Shown here one piece after another: positions 62,331 to 64,000 of a stretch of DNA of 64,000 nt (the first letter of the stretch is position 1; the number at the start of each line of letters is the position of its first letter). The translations under genes were made by a program, and so were the position numbers. The notes beneath the pieces were generated by a model. It was not told the origin of the DNA. It made no database searches and saw only the letters and a program-made list of their open reading frames with translations. Source of the DNA: Hymenolepis diminuta (Eukaryota; Platyhelminthes; Cestoda; Cyclophyllidea; Hymenolepididae); contig CAADRB010000066.1 of the NCBI GenBank assembly GCA_900708905.1, positions 589,493-653,492 of the forward strand, written 5' to 3'.

Positions 62331-62504
62331 ATGACTGGTGAAACGTGCTGTGAGGGAAATTGCTGTGACAAGGAGACCTGCAAATGCTGCGAGGGCTGCA
62401 AATCGAAGAAGGGATGCAGTTGTAAACCCGGAGCTTGCGAGTGCAGTTCGTGTCCGTGTAAATGCTGTAGCAAGAAGTGCTGTCCCACCGTCGAGGGCCA
62501 CTAG
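62331..62504 (+). CDS. Metallothionein, copy 1 (57 residues, 18 Cys)
   Basis: A single-exon frame starting MTGETCCEGNCC and ending at TAG. Of 57 residues 18 are cysteine and 11 are lysine, with no aromatic residues other than a His at the C-terminus; this is diagnostic of metallothionein, the cytosolic thiolate buffer for Zn, Cd and Cu. Cysteines fall in CC, CC, CxCC, CxC, CxC, CxCxCC and CC groups, with a short Lys-rich break (KSKKG) after residue 23. The start is fixed by the conserved leader shared with the next copy, which also begins M-x-GETCC. The TATA box is 66 bp upstream. Longer open frames on both strands across this gene are shadows. It is the first of at least two tandem copies. 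Orthology to a named metallothionein class cannot be settled by eye. Confidence 0.93.
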   Translation: MTGETCCEGNCCDKETCKCCEGCKSKKGCSCKPGACECSSCPCKCCSKKCCPTVEGH

Positions 62505-63109
62505 ATTTCTTATTGTTGATATTTAAAATTTGCAAAGATATATATGCATATATACATATAATTGCTCTGATTAACTTCGTCTTTTTCTTGATTATCAAGG
62601 GGAGTTTGAGACTACGCACTTTTTTCGGGTTGCTATATTCATTTTTTTCCGTATAACGTTTGTTAATCAGAAAGTAATTTAGTGAGGTAATTTGGGACAT
62701 GAAACACGTAAGAAATGTAGAACTGTCATTTTTCGCAGAAATAGCTGCACATCCTCTATGCCAAATATTTCCAGGACATTGTAATATTGTCTAGAACATG
62801 ATAACGACTTAATGAAGAGTGAAAATGTCTGTAAATCAATAATCGGTACAAGCCATTCAGCAAGGAGATTATCGATAGGGGACTACAATTGGCATTAGAT
62901 ATGTAGGCAGATGCGCGTCCAAAACTACGTCGACCACAAAACGAGCATAACTTGACGATTAGTTCACAGCATCAGTTGCTTATTTAGAGAAAGAAAGTGA
63001 TATCTGGGTGAGAATCAAATATCACACTGACGTGTCACTCATCACATTTTCGGTAGTCTCGTGAGTTGACAAGAGTTTTATATTCTTTCTTACGTTTGGG
63101 AGAGAATGT
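62505..63109. other. 3' flank of metallothionein copy 1
   Basis: The 3' UTR and spacer. No canonical AATAAA was seen close to the stop; a 'atatatatgcatatatacatat' type AT-rich patch lies at about 62538-62560. No other gene recognised. Confidence 0.4.
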
Positions 63110-63385
63110 GTGTCTTGGGGCCTCCCCTTGTTTATGTTTGTTAAGACTATGCAAAACAGACCCCTGAAACACAATCCCACTTGTACGTAAATGCATCTAG
63201 CCTTCTGACTTTGGGAGCGGGGGGATGGGCGCGTACAATGCGGCTGGTAACTTAGGGGTTATTGAGATGGAGTTTTAGGCCATCCCAGTCTTTGCGGTTA
63301 GTAGCTTAATGCTGGGGGCATGGAAGAGCAGTAGAAAGCTCTAATCTTGTGCGTCGACAACAGAAAGTTGCTGATAAAACTTGTC
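63110..63385 (+). repeat. Interspersed repeat C, copy 3
   Basis: The longest copy, with 'gaaacacaatcccacttgtac', 'gcgtacaatgcgg', 'ggccatccca', 'ttaatgctgggg' and 'gcagtagaaagctctaatc', matching 15395-15700 and 32390-32525 in pieces. It lies in the spacer between the two metallothionein copies. Confidence 0.5.
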
Positions 63386-63718
63386 GAAAATTTGGGTAGA
63401 ATTTAATTTGTGTAAGATCTTCTTATAATTCCGCTACCTTTAAGATTTGATTTGAATACCTTGTAATCAGGCGAAAGTCAATCGGATATACCGTATATTG
63501 ATAAGTTAAGGAAGTTCTAATTTCCGAATATCTTGACATGGATAGAATCAAGTTTTTGAATTGGAGTTTTATATTGATCTAGGCTTAAAGCAGGAAGGGG
63601 AATAAGTTTAGATGCAGTAGACTATCACTGACTTTGCATTGTCAATTTAAAATTTGAAAGTAACACCGAATTTCATTGACGAGGTAGTGCCCACATTTGG
63701 CAACGTACCCAATGAAGG

Positions 63719-63725
63719 GCGTGCA
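63719..63725 (-). promoter_or_regulatory. Possible metal response element core upstream of copy 2
   Basis: The minus strand reads TGCACGC, a match to the MTF-1 core TGCRCNC, 254 bp before the ATG of metallothionein copy 2. It is a single 7 bp match, not found at the matching position of copy 1, so it may be chance. Confidence 0.2.
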
Positions 63726-63870
63726 AGCTAAAATACACTAACCGCATGATAGAGAATAAACATGCGATGGTATCACACCTATCTGCCAATGAGAGCACGC
63801 CCAATTTGAATTCAAATCACACACACCAATGAGATGGCGCGAGCTTTATTGACTGTGGCATATGGTTGCA

Positions 63871-63978
63871 ATGTGAAAGAGCATTGCAATGGGAAAGCGG
63901 GATAGACAGGTCTATAAGAGGATGGGCATTGCCAAGGTGAAACCGTTCATCGTTTAAGACCACAGGTGAGCAAGCGCA
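63871..63978 (+). promoter_or_regulatory. Conserved proximal promoter and 5' UTR of metallothionein copy 2
   Basis: Parallel to 62224-62330: palindrome cattgcaatg at 63882-63891, TATA-like TATAAGAG at 63913-63920 (again 66 bp before the ATG), and the leader ending 'gtgagcaagcgcaATG'. Differences from copy 1 are scattered single bases plus a one-base length change. Confidence 0.7.
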
Positions 63979-64000
63979 ATGGCTGGTGAAACGTGCTGTG
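63979..64000 (+). CDS. Metallothionein, copy 2 (cut by window end)
   Basis: Only the first seven codons are inside the window (MAGETCC plus one base), differing from copy 1 at residue 2 (Ala for Thr). The start follows the same leader and TATA spacing. The remainder lies beyond the window, so integrity is unknown. Confidence 0.85.

Noticed and set aside
62079..62526. Several longer open frames overlapping the metallothionein gene on both strands
   Set aside because: They are shadows created by the regular TGC/TGT codons of the metallothionein. The conserved promoter, start and cysteine pattern fix the real frame at 62331-62504.
1..64000. CRISPR array, bacterial operon or phage
   Set aside because: No regularly spaced direct repeats and no compact prokaryotic gene layout; the genes are spliced and metazoan.

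Overview
This looks like a 64 kb piece of an AT-rich animal genome, most likely a parasitic flatworm of the tapeworm type. Evidence seen directly: multi-exon animal genes with GT-AG introns, several introns of only 38-49 bp next to introns over 1 kb, metazoan orthologues (symplekin, CHMP3, TMEM245), a cysteine-rich metallothionein, and many decayed interspersed repeats. No bacterial operons, CRISPR, rRNA or convincing tRNA genes were seen. The tapeworm call is an inference from intron sizes and gene style; nothing in the window proves the species.

Layout. 1-6.0 kb: no gene recognised. 6.0-8.1 kb: an interspersed repeat and a broken Tc1/mariner-like transposase. 8.4-9.1 kb (minus): one large exon for the N-terminal half of a TMEM245-like membrane protein, with the rest of the gene not found. 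12.2-22.8 kb (minus): a complete 13-exon symplekin paralogue whose exons join into an open frame of 1,126 residues. 22.8-26.8 kb: a repeat-rich spacer with a 325 bp run of N bordered by two identical 160 bp sequences. 26.8-40.1 kb (plus): a second, complete 14-exon symplekin gene (1,450 residues). 41.9-45.9 kb (plus): CHMP3/VPS24, complete except for a tiny first exon. 46-62 kb: gene-poor, with repeats, a reverse-transcriptase remnant and three weak exon-like islands. 62.3 kb to the end (plus): an intact 57-residue metallothionein and, 1,648 bp on, the start of a second copy cut by the window edge.

The two symplekin genes are head to head and are the main feature. Symplekin is the scaffold of the mRNA 3'-end processing (cleavage/polyadenylation and histone pre-mRNA) machinery and is usually single copy. 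Here both copies are open across all exons and share eight intron positions, yet they have diverged to roughly half identity in the conserved C-terminal region and differ in other introns, linker content and length. The plus copy keeps the longer, more typical architecture; the minus copy is compact and lacks the basic linker patch and acidic tail. The metallothionein pair keeps a nearly identical ~108 bp proximal promoter, so the array probably shares one regulatory programme and may continue past the window.
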